From the NCBI RefSeq assembly GCF_003627095.1, contig NZ_CP032627.1:558001-622000 (forward strand): DNA of 64,000 bases, in the 5' to 3' direction. The position numbers were made by a program, and so were the translations under genes. The notes below the pieces were generated by a model, which did no database searches, was not told the origin of the DNA, and worked only from the letters and a program-made list of their open reading frames with translations. The stretch comes from Lactococcus allomyrinae (lineage in GTDB: Bacteria > Bacillota > Bacilli > Lactobacillales > Streptococcaceae). Every line of letters starts with the position of its first letter. The first letter of the stretch is position 1. Of the stretch, positions 41,705-50,589 are shown one piece after another.

Positions 41705-42658
41705 TTAACGTTTAAAAACAAATCTTGTAAACCTCTCATCAAAATAGTGCTGAAGCAAATCAAAACTTTCTTTATCATTATAACTTCGTTGATTATCAAT
41801 TTCGTCTTGATTAAAAGACATCTCTACCAATGAGGGAGAGTTCAGGTTATTCGTTCGATAATCCCTTGGAGAAACACCATAACACTTAGAGAATGCATTA
41901 TTCAACGTCCTAATATCAGAAAAACCGCAGATATAGGAAATCGTGAGCAAGTTTTCATTTGTCGAGGCGAGAAGGGTGCGTGCTTTTTCACAACGTAAGT
42001 TATCCAAGTACTCTTTAAAAGTAATGCCAAAATTATTTTTAAAAAAGTGACTAAAGTAAGTCCGAGAAAATCCTTCACGTGTAGCTAAATCATCCAGAGA
42101 AATCTTGCTGGTGTAGTGTTCATGGATGTACGAAGAAATCCGTTGGATACGCTCTTGTAAGTCCATTAATTTATTTTGTTGAGCCGCACTCAAAATGTCA
42201 TAATTGCAGATTTCCATCAGCCCATCCAGAACCAACGAGGTATAACCATGCACGCGCAGCGGAGAATGTGTCCCTTCTTCAAAGTAGCTCAGAGCTGCTT
42301 GAAGAATAAAATAAAGGACTTCAGGATTATTCTCCAAGTCAAAAGGTTGGCTCTCAAAGTTGGTCCGATCCAACTGTGGAAAAACAATCTCAAGAATCGT
42401 TGTACTAAACTGCACGACCAAGACTTTCATGGCTTGCTCTGAGATGAACTCATGAATCTGGCAACTATTAAAAATAATACCTTGCCCTGCTTGGATGGTA
42501 AATTCTTGTTCTTGAGTTCTAATTTTTCCTTTTCCTTCAAGAACAAATGATACTTCCATATCAAAGTGCAAATGGGGTTTACGATAAGCAATATCCACTA
42601 ACAAAAAATTCAGATTGTTTATCTTTGAATGATAAATATTCTCCAATTCATTTTTCAC
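41705..42658 (-). CDS. xylR: AraC-family xylose regulator XylR
   Basis: A 317-residue transcription activator, divergent from xylA. The N-terminal half is a cupin-like ligand domain (HFDMEVSFVLEGKGKIRTQEQEF, IFNSCQIHEF); the C-terminal part, about residues 185-285, holds two helix-turn-helix units, ISLDDLATREGFSRTYFSHFFKNNFGITFKEYLDNLRCEKA and LTISYICGFSDIRTLNNAFSKCYGVSPRDYR. In L. lactis, XylR of this family activates xyl genes with xylose. Start GTG 42658 has GGAGG upstream on the minus strand. A consensus cre lies in the shared upstream region. Confidence 0.85.
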   Translation of the reverse strand: MKNELENIYHSKINNLNFLLVDIAYRKPHLHFDMEVSFVLEGKGKIRTQEQEFTIQAGQGIIFNSCQIHEFISEQAMKVLVVQFSTTILEIVFPQLDRTNFESQPFDLENNPEVLYFILQAALSYFEEGTHSPLRVHGYTSLVLDGLMEICNYDILSAAQQNKLMDLQERIQRISSYIHEHYTSKISLDDLATREGFSRTYFSHFFKNNFGITFKEYLDNLRCEKARTLLASTNENLLTISYICGFSDIRTLNNAFSKCYGVSPRDYRTNNLNSPSLVEMSFNQDEIDNQRSYNDKESFDLLQHYFDERFTRFVFKR

Positions 42659-42693
42659 GTCTACAACCTCCTGTTAGTAATTGTAACATATTT

Positions 42694-42708
42694 TTGCAAG
42701 CGCTCGCA
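42694..42708. promoter_or_regulatory. cre site between xylR and xylA
   Basis: TTGCAAGCGCTCGCA fits the CcpA consensus WTGNAANCGNWNNCW at all positions. It should mediate glucose repression of xylA and perhaps xylR. Confidence 0.85.
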
Positions 42709-42756
42709 GGAATTTAGAAATAATTAAAATACATCTTACTTAGGAGGAGCTATAAA

Positions 42757-44076
42757 ATGGCTTACTTTAACAACATCTCATCCATCCAATATGAAGGTAC
42801 AAAAACAAAAAACATGTTTGCCTTTCGTCATTACAATCCTGAAGAAGTGGTGCTAGGAAAGACAATGGCTGAACATCTTCATTTTGCATTGGCGTTCTGG
42901 CACACAATTACAATGGATGGAACAGACCCATTTGGTGGAGCAACAATGGAGCGACCTTGGGATTTAGAAGGCGGGACAGAGCTTGAAATCGCTCACCGTC
43001 GCGTAGATGCATTCTTCGAAATTGCTGAAAAACTAGGAGTGAAATACTATTGTTTCCACGATATCGATATTGCACCAGCAGGTAGTTCGCTCAAAGAATT
43101 TTATGAAAACTTGGACGAAATTACTGACCACCTCCTTGAAAAACAAAAAGAAACTGGCATCAAATTGCTTTGGAACACAGCTAATATGTTCTCAAATCCA
43201 CGTTACATGAATGGGGTGTCAACTTCTAACCGTGCTGAAGTCTTTGCTTATGGTGCTGCACAAGTTAAAAAAGGTTTGGAACTTTCTAAAAAACTCGGTG
43301 GTGAAAACTATGTCTTCTGGGGCGGCCGTGAAGGTTATGAATCACTCTTGAATACAGACATGGGACTCGAAATGGACCACATGGCTAAATTCTTCCATAT
43401 GGCTGTTGATTATGCAAAATCGATTGACCATTTACCAGTCTTCTTGATTGAACCAAAACCAAAAGAACCAATGACACATCAATACGATTATGATGCTGCA
43501 ACAGCAATGGCTTTCTTAGAAAAATATGATTTGACATCATACTTCAAACTCAACTTGGAAACGAACCATGCTTGGCTTGCTGGTCATACTTTTGAACATG
43601 AATTGAACACAGCCCGTAGCTTCAATGCGCTCGGCTCTATTGATGCCAACCAAGGAAATTACTTGCTAGGCTGGGATACAGATGAGTTCCCAACACTTGT
43701 GATTGACATCACTTTGGCAATGCATCAAATCCTTTTGAACGGCGGATTGGGTAAAGGCGGAATTAACTTTGATGCGAAAGTACGTCGTACTTCATTCAAG
43801 GCTGAAGATTTGATTTTAGCACATATAGCAGGTATGGATACTTATGCGCGTGCACTTAAAGGAGCAGCAGCAATCATTGAAGATAAATTCTTATCAGATA
43901 TTGTTGAACATCGCTATGAATCATACAAAACAACAGAAGTTGGTCGCTCAATTGAAGATGGTACAGCAACCTTTGAAAGTCTTGCAGCCTATGCTCTTGA
44001 ACATGGTGATGAAATTGAATTAGAATCTAATCATCTCGAACACATTAAATCAGTTTTGAATGACTATCTTGTTTAA
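42757..44076 (+). CDS. xylA: xylose isomerase
   Basis: Isomerises D-xylose to D-xylulose, 439 residues. Metal and substrate motifs: ALAFWHTITMDGTDPFGG, the catalytic His in YYCFHDIDIAPAG, EPKPKEPMTHQYDYD, and KLNLETNHAWLAGHTFEHEL. AGGAGGAG precedes ATG 42757. It opens the xyl operon, divergent from xylR with a perfect cre in between. Downstream are a sugar ABC importer, xylB, mutarotase and beta-xylosidase. Confidence 0.97.
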   Translation: MAYFNNISSIQYEGTKTKNMFAFRHYNPEEVVLGKTMAEHLHFALAFWHTITMDGTDPFGGATMERPWDLEGGTELEIAHRRVDAFFEIAEKLGVKYYCFHDIDIAPAGSSLKEFYENLDEITDHLLEKQKETGIKLLWNTANMFSNPRYMNGVSTSNRAEVFAYGAAQVKKGLELSKKLGGENYVFWGGREGYESLLNTDMGLEMDHMAKFFHMAVDYAKSIDHLPVFLIEPKPKEPMTHQYDYDAATAMAFLEKYDLTSYFKLNLETNHAWLAGHTFEHELNTARSFNALGSIDANQGNYLLGWDTDEFPTLVIDITLAMHQILLNGGLGKGGINFDAKVRRTSFKAEDLILAHIAGMDTYARALKGAAAIIEDKFLSDIVEHRYESYKTTEVGRSIEDGTATFESLAAYALEHGDEIELESNHLEHIKSVLNDYLV

Positions 44077-44120
44077 GCAAATAAAATCAAAATAAAATGT
44101 TCATATAGGAGTGAATATTC

Positions 44121-45431
44121 ATGAAAACTTCAAAAAAAGTTATCTTAGGAACCATTGCTTTGGCTAGTGCGGGGCTGCTTGCAGCTTGTGGTTCATCAAC
44201 GAGTGCTTCAAAATCATCTACGCCAAAGGCTACAGATAAAAATATCAATCTTTGGACTTTTGCAGATATGAAACCGCAAATCCAAGAATATGAAAAAGAG
44301 AATCCCAATGGTTTCAAGATAAAAGAAACAGTTATTCCCTATGCTGATTTCCAAACAAAGCTAGACAAGGTTCTCGGTACAAATAAAGCACCTGACATGG
44401 TTGCTTTAGATGCAGGATTTGTGAGTAAATATGTAGACTCAGGAATGCTTGCTAATCTCAAGCCTTATGGTGTTAAGAGTGCTACAAAAGATAGTTTCTC
44501 ATATACATTAGATATTGGTAAAGATAGCAAAGGTAATCAAGTCGCCATTTCTTATCAAGCTGCTCCAGGAGCTGTTTACTATCGTGCATCATTATTACAA
44601 AAATATCTAGGGATTGCACCAGATGACCAAAAAGCAGCTCAACAAGCTTTCTCAAACTGGAATCAGGTAGAAAAAACAGCAGAAACAATTAAAGAAAAAT
44701 CTGGAGGTAAAGCATATCTCTTCTCATCTTTGCAAGATATGTATATGCCAGCGATTGGTGGACGTACTGAGGGGTGGGTTTCAAAAGATAATAAACTTCA
44801 GATTGACCCATCATTACTCACTAACCTTGATTTGATGAAAACATTTGTTGATAAAGGTTTAACACAGAATACTGTGGGACAAAATTCTGACTGGTTTGCA
44901 GGAATGTCTTCTGATAACATTGTAGCGTATTCACTACCTTCATGGGGACTATTCTACTGGTTGAAAGACTATTCTAAAGGAACAGCAGGAGATTGGCGAG
45001 CAATTCAAGGCCCTCAATCTTATTCATGGGGTGGTACTTGGTTTGGTGCAGTCAAAGGAACTAAAGATGAAGCGAATGCAGCAAAACTTGCAATTTACTG
45101 GTCAACAGACAAAAAATTCCAAACTTGGCAAGCATCTGCTAATACGGACTTTGTAGCAGATCAAAAAGTTGATGAAGCTGTTGCAAAAGACTATGACAAT
45201 AATCCAGTTAAAGGAAGTCCAATTGGTACTCAAAATCCATACTCATTATTCTCAGAAGCAGCTAAAAATATCAATGGTAAAATTATCACTAAATACGACC
45301 AAAATATCCAAAACCTTTGGATTAATGATGTGATTAACCCATATGCTAATGGTAAAACAACTAAAGATAAAGCATTGGCAACTTTCAAAGCTGACGTGAA
45401 AAGTGCTTATCCTGAATTGACTACCGACTAA
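44121..45431 (+). CDS. sugar ABC transporter substrate-binding lipoprotein
   Basis: A 436-residue lipoprotein of the CUT1 sugar-binding family. The signal peptide has a lipobox LLAAC with the modified Cys at residue 23; the mature part has the usual two-lobed pattern (KNINLWTFADMKPQIQEYEK, DMVALDAGFVSKYVDSGMLANLKPY, SYSWGGTWFGAVKGTKDEANAAKLAIYW). Between xylA and two permease genes, it most likely captures xylose oligosaccharides, which XynB then cuts. A hairpin after the stop would raise its transcript over the permeases. Confidence 0.88.
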   Translation: MKTSKKVILGTIALASAGLLAACGSSTSASKSSTPKATDKNINLWTFADMKPQIQEYEKENPNGFKIKETVIPYADFQTKLDKVLGTNKAPDMVALDAGFVSKYVDSGMLANLKPYGVKSATKDSFSYTLDIGKDSKGNQVAISYQAAPGAVYYRASLLQKYLGIAPDDQKAAQQAFSNWNQVEKTAETIKEKSGGKAYLFSSLQDMYMPAIGGRTEGWVSKDNKLQIDPSLLTNLDLMKTFVDKGLTQNTVGQNSDWFAGMSSDNIVAYSLPSWGLFYWLKDYSKGTAGDWRAIQGPQSYSWGGTWFGAVKGTKDEANAAKLAIYWSTDKKFQTWQASANTDFVADQKVDEAVAKDYDNNPVKGSPIGTQNPYSLFSEAAKNINGKIITKYDQNIQNLWINDVINPYANGKTTKDKALATFKADVKSAYPELTTD

Positions 45432-45457
45432 ATTCAGTGGTTCAATTAGCAAATAAG

Positions 45458-45490
45458 AGAACCGAATAAACTTATTCGGTTCTTCTTTTA
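45458..45490 (+). terminator. hairpin between binding protein and permease genes
   Basis: AGAACCGAATAA-ac-TTATTCGGTTCT then CTTTTA. It probably is a partial terminator or 3' stabiliser, giving more binding protein than permease, as in other sugar ABC operons. Confidence 0.75.
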
Positions 45491-45501
45491 TGGAGAATAA
45501 C

Positions 45502-46458
45502 ATGGAAAAACATAAAAAAAAATCAACGAAAAAGTTAAAGTTTGAAAAATATAATCGTTATGGTTATTATTTTCTCATTCCGTTTTTCATTGGTTTTCTA
45601 CTCTTTCAACTCTATCCAATTATTTATACTTTCAGAATAGCTTTTACGAGTATGAATGGTTGGCAGACGTTATCAACAGCAACAAATGTAGGATTCGACA
45701 ACTTTGTAACTTTACTTACTAAGACACCATTATTTATACAAAGTCTTCAAAATACATTGCTTTTATGGTTGCTTAATTTTATACCACAAATACTGATGGC
45801 ATTGATTTTGGCAGCATGGTGGACAAATAGGAAACTAGCTCTGAAAGGCTCTAGTTTTTTCAAGACAGTTTTTTATCTTCCTAATATGATTATGGCGGCA
45901 TCTGTCGCTGCTTTGTTCATGATTTTGTTTTCATATCCTCAGGGTCCAGCTAACCAATTCTTAATGAATTTGCATCTGATTAGTCATCCATTCAACTTCT
46001 TACAGTCTGTTTGGGGAACGCGAGGAATTACAATATTCCTTCAGTTTTGGATGTGGTATGGGCAAACTTCGATTGTGTTTGTCGCAGCAATTTCATCTAT
46101 TGACGAATCATTATTTGAAGCTGCACGTATTGACGGTGCATCTGATGGTCAAATCTATCGTCGTATCACGATGCCTTTGATGCGTCCAATCATCATGTAC
46201 ACTTTCGTAACATCATTTGTCGGAGGCTTGCAAGTTTTCGATATTCCGTATTTGTTAACACAGGGTTCAGGAGGACCTCTTAACTCGGTTTATACTTTGG
46301 CTATCTTTATCTACAATCAAGCCTTTCAATATCGTAACTACGGCATTGCATCCGCAGCATCAATTATCTTACTAGTTATTGCTGCAATCGTATCCATTAT
46401 TATGTTCCGATTCTTCCGAGAAAGAACTACAAATACTGCGATTGGAGGTAAAAAATGA
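45502..46458 (+). CDS. sugar ABC transporter permease, MalF type
   Basis: A 318-residue inner-membrane permease of the CUT1 group with about six helices. The EAA loop near the C-terminus reads DESLFEAARIDGASDGQIYRRITMPLMRPI, which contacts the ATPase. I chose ATG 45502 because GGAG at 45492-45495 precedes it; the in-frame ATG 45490 overlaps that site. It overlaps the next permease by four bases. With the neighbouring lipoprotein it forms the importer; no ATPase gene lies in the locus, so a shared MsmK-like ATPase elsewhere is needed. Confidence 0.9.
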   Translation: MEKHKKKSTKKLKFEKYNRYGYYFLIPFFIGFLLFQLYPIIYTFRIAFTSMNGWQTLSTATNVGFDNFVTLLTKTPLFIQSLQNTLLLWLLNFIPQILMALILAAWWTNRKLALKGSSFFKTVFYLPNMIMAASVAALFMILFSYPQGPANQFLMNLHLISHPFNFLQSVWGTRGITIFLQFWMWYGQTSIVFVAAISSIDESLFEAARIDGASDGQIYRRITMPLMRPIIMYTFVTSFVGGLQVFDIPYLLTQGSGGPLNSVYTLAIFIYNQAFQYRNYGIASAASIILLVIAAIVSIIMFRFFRERTTNTAIGGKK

Positions 46459-47315
46459 TGAATAAGAGTAGTATGAGCAAAGCATTGAGGACAAGACGGA
46501 TATTAATTTATATTGTATTTGCTATTTTGACGATAATCAGTGTCTTACCGTTAATCATGATGTTAATCAATTCAACACGTTCCGTTGTTCAAATCAATAC
46601 TGGTGTATCATTGATTCCTGGAAGCTCGTTGATTCACAATATTGAAGTTTTGTTTCAATATGGATTTAATATGGCTCGAGGAGTAGGTAATTCCTTTTTT
46701 GTAGCGGCCGCATCGACTATTATTTCAGTCTATTTTTCTGCAATGGCGGCATATGCATTGGTAGCATATGATTTTAAAGGAAAAAAATTGATTTACGGTG
46801 CGATTGTTGCTCTAATCATGATTCCAAGTCAAGTTTCAATGATTGGATTCTACGAATTTATGATTAAATTAAACCTGTTGGATAACTTTCTACCCCTGAT
46901 TTTACCAGGCTTAGCAGCACCAGCAACAGTATTTTTCCTCGTTGAATATATGTCAACCGTTTACAACAAAGACTATGCAGATTCAGCCCGTTTAGACGGA
47001 GCAGGAGAATTAAAAATATTTCACCGTGTCATGTTGCCAATGATGAAGCCAGGACTCGCTACAATGGCAATATTTGGGTTTGTCTTCTCATGGAATAACT
47101 TCTTGATGCCATTGATTTTAATTTCAAAACAAAGTATGTATACTTTGCCAATGATTGTTCAGACGATCACAGCGATGGGCGCAGGGGGACACACTGTAGA
47201 ATGGGGTGCTATTTATGTCGGACTTTCTATCACAGTAGTTCCTATCATAATTGTCTATCTCCTATTATCAAGATTTATCGTTGGTGGCGGTAATGCTGGT
47301 GGTGTTAAAGGTTAA
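46455..47315 (+). CDS. sugar ABC transporter permease, MalG type
   Basis: A 286-residue permease, partner of the one upstream, with six hydrophobic segments and the EAA loop YADSARLDGAGELKIFHRVMLPMMKPGLATM. Two ATGs stand in a row at 46455; the first overlaps the stop codon of the previous gene (ATGA), showing translational coupling. It is followed by the CE4 deacetylase gene after 22 nt. Same importer as above, presumed substrate xylooligosaccharides. Confidence 0.9.
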   Translation: MMNKSSMSKALRTRRILIYIVFAILTIISVLPLIMMLINSTRSVVQINTGVSLIPGSSLIHNIEVLFQYGFNMARGVGNSFFVAAASTIISVYFSAMAAYALVAYDFKGKKLIYGAIVALIMIPSQVSMIGFYEFMIKLNLLDNFLPLILPGLAAPATVFFLVEYMSTVYNKDYADSARLDGAGELKIFHRVMLPMMKPGLATMAIFGFVFSWNNFLMPLILISKQSMYTLPMIVQTITAMGAGGHTVEWGAIYVGLSITVVPIIIVYLLLSRFIVGGGNAGGVKG

Positions 47316-47337
47316 TGACAAAAGAAAGTATGAGAAG

Positions 47338-47958
47338 ATGACAAAAGAAATTGCCTTAACTTTTGATGATGGTCCTTGGGGGCTAACAACCCCAAGAGTA
47401 CTAGATGAGTTAATCGCTCAAAAAATTCCAGCAACATTCATGATATGGGGCGAGCATGCTAAGCAATATCCAGAACTTGTAAAACGAGCAGCAGCAGCCA
47501 AACTATTTTCTTTCGGTAATCATACCTTTTCCCATCATTCCTTACTTGAAATTGATGAGGAAGAAATTAGGAAAGAACTAGAAAAAACAGACCATATCGT
47601 CAAAGAACTAACTGGAGAGGTTCCCAAGTTTATCCGACCACCTTTTGGTGATATAGACTTCAACACATTAAAAATAGTCAATCGACCTATTATTTGTTGG
47701 TCTTTAGACACAGAGTCATGGAATCATCATGATGTTAATCAGTGTTTAGAGCGTGCTACAAAAGCAAAGGATGGTGATATCATTCTCATGCACGATTATC
47801 AGGAAGCGGAAGCAGAGGCCTTACCTAAAATAATAGATTATTTACAAAAAAACGACTTTATTTTTAAAACGATTCCAGATTTATTAGGTCATCAACTCAA
47901 CGAAGAACCATACATCTACTATTCTAGAAACAAAAGAGATAAAATTGGATTTAAATAA
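47338..47958 (+). CDS. cytosolic CE4 polysaccharide deacetylase, probable acetyl-xylooligosaccharide esterase
   Basis: A 206-residue NodB-fold protein with all CE4 motifs: LTFDDGPWGLTT, GNHTFSHHSL, FIRPPFGD, WSLDTESWNHHD and IILMHDYQEA. There is no signal peptide or membrane anchor, unlike PgdA-type enzymes. In the middle of the xylose operon it most likely removes acetyl groups from imported xylooligosaccharides before XynB acts. ATG 47338 gives MTKEIALTFDDG; the frame is open further upstream inside the permease gene, but only GTG 47302 could serve as an alternative. Confidence 0.8.
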   Translation: MTKEIALTFDDGPWGLTTPRVLDELIAQKIPATFMIWGEHAKQYPELVKRAAAAKLFSFGNHTFSHHSLLEIDEEEIRKELEKTDHIVKELTGEVPKFIRPPFGDIDFNTLKIVNRPIICWSLDTESWNHHDVNQCLERATKAKDGDIILMHDYQEAEAEALPKIIDYLQKNDFIFKTIPDLLGHQLNEEPYIYYSRNKRDKIGFK

Positions 47959-47985
47959 AAAGTTATAGATTGAAAGGAAATAAAA

Positions 47986-49496
47986 ATGTCATACGTTTTA
48001 GGAATAGACCTTGGAACATCAAGTTTAAAAGGAATTCTACTGAGCCAAGAAGGTTCAGTAGTTACAACAAAAAGCGCAAATTATGATATTGACAATCCCA
48101 AGCAAGGTTTTTCTGAGCAAAAACCAGTCATTTGGGTAGAAGCGCTAGAAAAAGTTTTAACCGAAATATCGCAAGAAGTTTCAGATTTTGGTACAGCACT
48201 TTCAGGAATTAGTTTTTCAGGTCAGATGCACTCGTTAGTTGTATTAGACGAAAACAATACACCTATTTACCCAGCTATTTTGTGGAATGACGTGAGAACA
48301 AGTAAGCAATGTCAAGAGATTATGAGCAAAATGGGTGACAGATTACTTGAAATTACTGGTAATATCGCGCTTGAAGGCTTTACTTTACCTAAGATTTTAT
48401 GGCTTCAGGAAAATGAACCAAAAGTTTGGGAACGTGTTAAAAAAATAATGTTGCCCAAAGATTATTTAGGTCTTTATTTGACAGGAAACATTCATACAGA
48501 ATTTTCAGACGCAGCAGGGACTTTGCTTTTAGACATTGAAAAACATGAGTGGTCCAAAGAAATCGCAGATACTTTTAATATTTCAATGGAAGTTTTACCA
48601 GAGCTGGTTGAGTCTGTAGGACAGATTGGCACAGTGACCGCTGGAATCAAAGATAAATTTGGTATTGAAAATGAAGTAAAAGTTTTTGCTGGTGGAGCGG
48701 ATAATGCAGCAGCAGCTCTTGGCGTTGGATTGATTGACGAAGAAATTGGATTAATCTCAATGGGAACATCAGGAGTTGTTTCTAGTTTTGAGTCTAAGTT
48801 TACCAATTATGATGGTAAGCTTCACTTCTTTAATCACACTGTACCTCAGGCTTACTATTCTATGGGGTCACTTTAGCAGCAGGTAATTCATTGAATTGGT
48901 ACAAAGAAACTTTTGGGAATGGTAAAGGTTTTTCAGAATTGCTTTCTGATGTGAACACTGTACCTGTAGGCTCTAGTGGGCTTTTGTTTACACCTTATAT
49001 TGTAGGAGAACGTACGCCACATTTTGATTCTAAAATCCGCGGTAGTTTTATAGGAATCTCAGCAACACATGAACAAAAACATTTTTCACGTGCAGTCCTA
49101 GAAGGGATTCAATTTTCTTTACGAGATTCAAAAGATATAATGGAATCAACAAAGGGAAAAACATTCAAATACTTGATTTCTGTAGGTGGAGGTGCACAAA
49201 ATCCAGATATTATGCAAATGCAAGCAGATATTTTTAATACAGAAATGATTCGCTTAACCGTTGAGCAAGGACCAGGACTTGGCGCTTGTATGATTGCTGC
49301 TTTTGGTTGTGGTTTTTATCCAACGCTTGAAGAAGTAACGAAAGCTTTTGTTCACTATCAGACAGAAACCTTTAAGCCAATTGCTAAAAATGTTGCTGAA
49401 TATGAAAAAGTTTATCAAATCTGGAAACAAGTTTATTCAGTAACAAAAAATATATCTCATCAATTAGTAGACTTTAATGATGGGAACTTAAAATGA
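47986..49496 (+). pseudogene. xylB: xylulokinase with one frameshift
   Basis: Phosphorylates D-xylulose, FGGY family. The N-terminal domain opens LGIDLGTSSLKGILLSQEG and has ISGQMHSLVVLD-like FSGQMHSLVV; AGGADNAAAALGVGLI and, after the break, VGGGAQNPDIMQMQADIF mark the C-terminal ATP half. The frame breaks at ATGGGGTCAC (GGGG at 48864-48867): SMGSL-stop in one frame, SMG-VTLAAGNSLNWYKETF across to the next. One added G gives 504 codons, the usual length. Most likely a sequencing deletion. It precedes the mutarotase gene with a four-base overlap. Confidence 0.92.
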
Positions 49497-50512
49497 TTAT
49501 GATAAGTGATATTTCTGAAAAAGAGCTCCCGCTTTTACCAGGTAAGAGCATCCGTGAAATTACTCTTTCAAATGGGCATCTAACCATTGTCGTCCATGAC
49601 TTTGGAGCGCGTATCCATCAGATTTTTGCGCCCGATAAGTATGGAACATTTGAAAATATTCTCCTTTCTAAAGACAATTCCGAAACATATATACATGATG
49701 GAGGATACTATGGAGTAATTTGTGGGCCAGTAGCTGGTAGGATTGCGGAAGCTAGTTATGGAGAGATTAAATTAGACGCAAATGAAGGAAAAAATACGCT
49801 TCATTCTGGCAGCAAAGGATGGGAAAGACAATTTTGGAATTATGAGGTGTTCAAAGAGAAAGAAAAAATAGGAATTAAGCTAACTTTGAGAGATGGCCAA
49901 TCAGGCTTTCCAGGAAATATTTCTGCAAGTGTCGTATATGAGCTTGAAGGCTCATGTCTAACGGTAAAAATGACAGGAATATCAGAAAAAGATACGGTCT
50001 TCAATCCAGCTTTTCACCCATATTTTAATCTTACAGCTGACAAAGAAAATATTTTGGAACATATTTTACAAACCTCAGCGACAAAAGTAGTTGAAGTGGA
50101 TGAAGAAAATATTCCAACGGGAAATCTAGTTCCTGTGGGAGATACGGTTTATGATTTGAGAAAACCAGTATCTATCAGGAGTATTTTAGAAAAAAAACCT
50201 CAGGGTTTTGATCACTGCTTCGTATTTCCAGAACAAAACACAGAGAAAACTCTAAATCTTTTCGAGAAAAAATCGGGAAGAAAGTTGACCTGTATAACGG
50301 ATCGTCAGGCAGTAGTCATTTATACAGCTACCAATCCTGAACAAGAATCAACAATATCGGGAAAGAAGATGACACCTAATCGAGGAGTTGCTATTGAATT
50401 CCAAGAATTACCTGACATGGTGCATCATCCTGAATGGGGAACGATAGAACTTAGATTAGGTGAGGAAAAGACCTTTATTTCAACTTATACATTTTCTGTT
50501 GAACCAGAGTAA
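49493..50512 (+). CDS. xylM: aldose 1-epimerase (mutarotase), XylM
   Basis: A 339-residue GalM-like mutarotase that interconverts sugar anomers. Signature parts: HDFGARIHQIFAPDKYG, YGVICGPVAGRIAEASY, LHSGSKGWERQFW (catalytic His region), FNPAFHPYFNLT (second His) and RGVAIEFQELPDMVHHP (C-terminal Glu region). The start overlaps the xylB stop (ATGA); a second ATG at 49499 is possible. In the xyl operon its role is to feed alpha-xylose to the isomerase. The symbol follows the L. lactis xyl cluster. Confidence 0.88.
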   Translation: MIMISDISEKELPLLPGKSIREITLSNGHLTIVVHDFGARIHQIFAPDKYGTFENILLSKDNSETYIHDGGYYGVICGPVAGRIAEASYGEIKLDANEGKNTLHSGSKGWERQFWNYEVFKEKEKIGIKLTLRDGQSGFPGNISASVVYELEGSCLTVKMTGISEKDTVFNPAFHPYFNLTADKENILEHILQTSATKVVEVDEENIPTGNLVPVGDTVYDLRKPVSIRSILEKKPQGFDHCFVFPEQNTEKTLNLFEKKSGRKLTCITDRQAVVIYTATNPEQESTISGKKMTPNRGVAIEFQELPDMVHHPEWGTIELRLGEEKTFISTYTFSVEPE

Positions 50513-50589
50513 CTATTAGAAGTGTAAAAGAAATAATATAAAGATGTGATTATCATTGTTTTTTATGTTTATTAAGGAGAATTTTTAGA

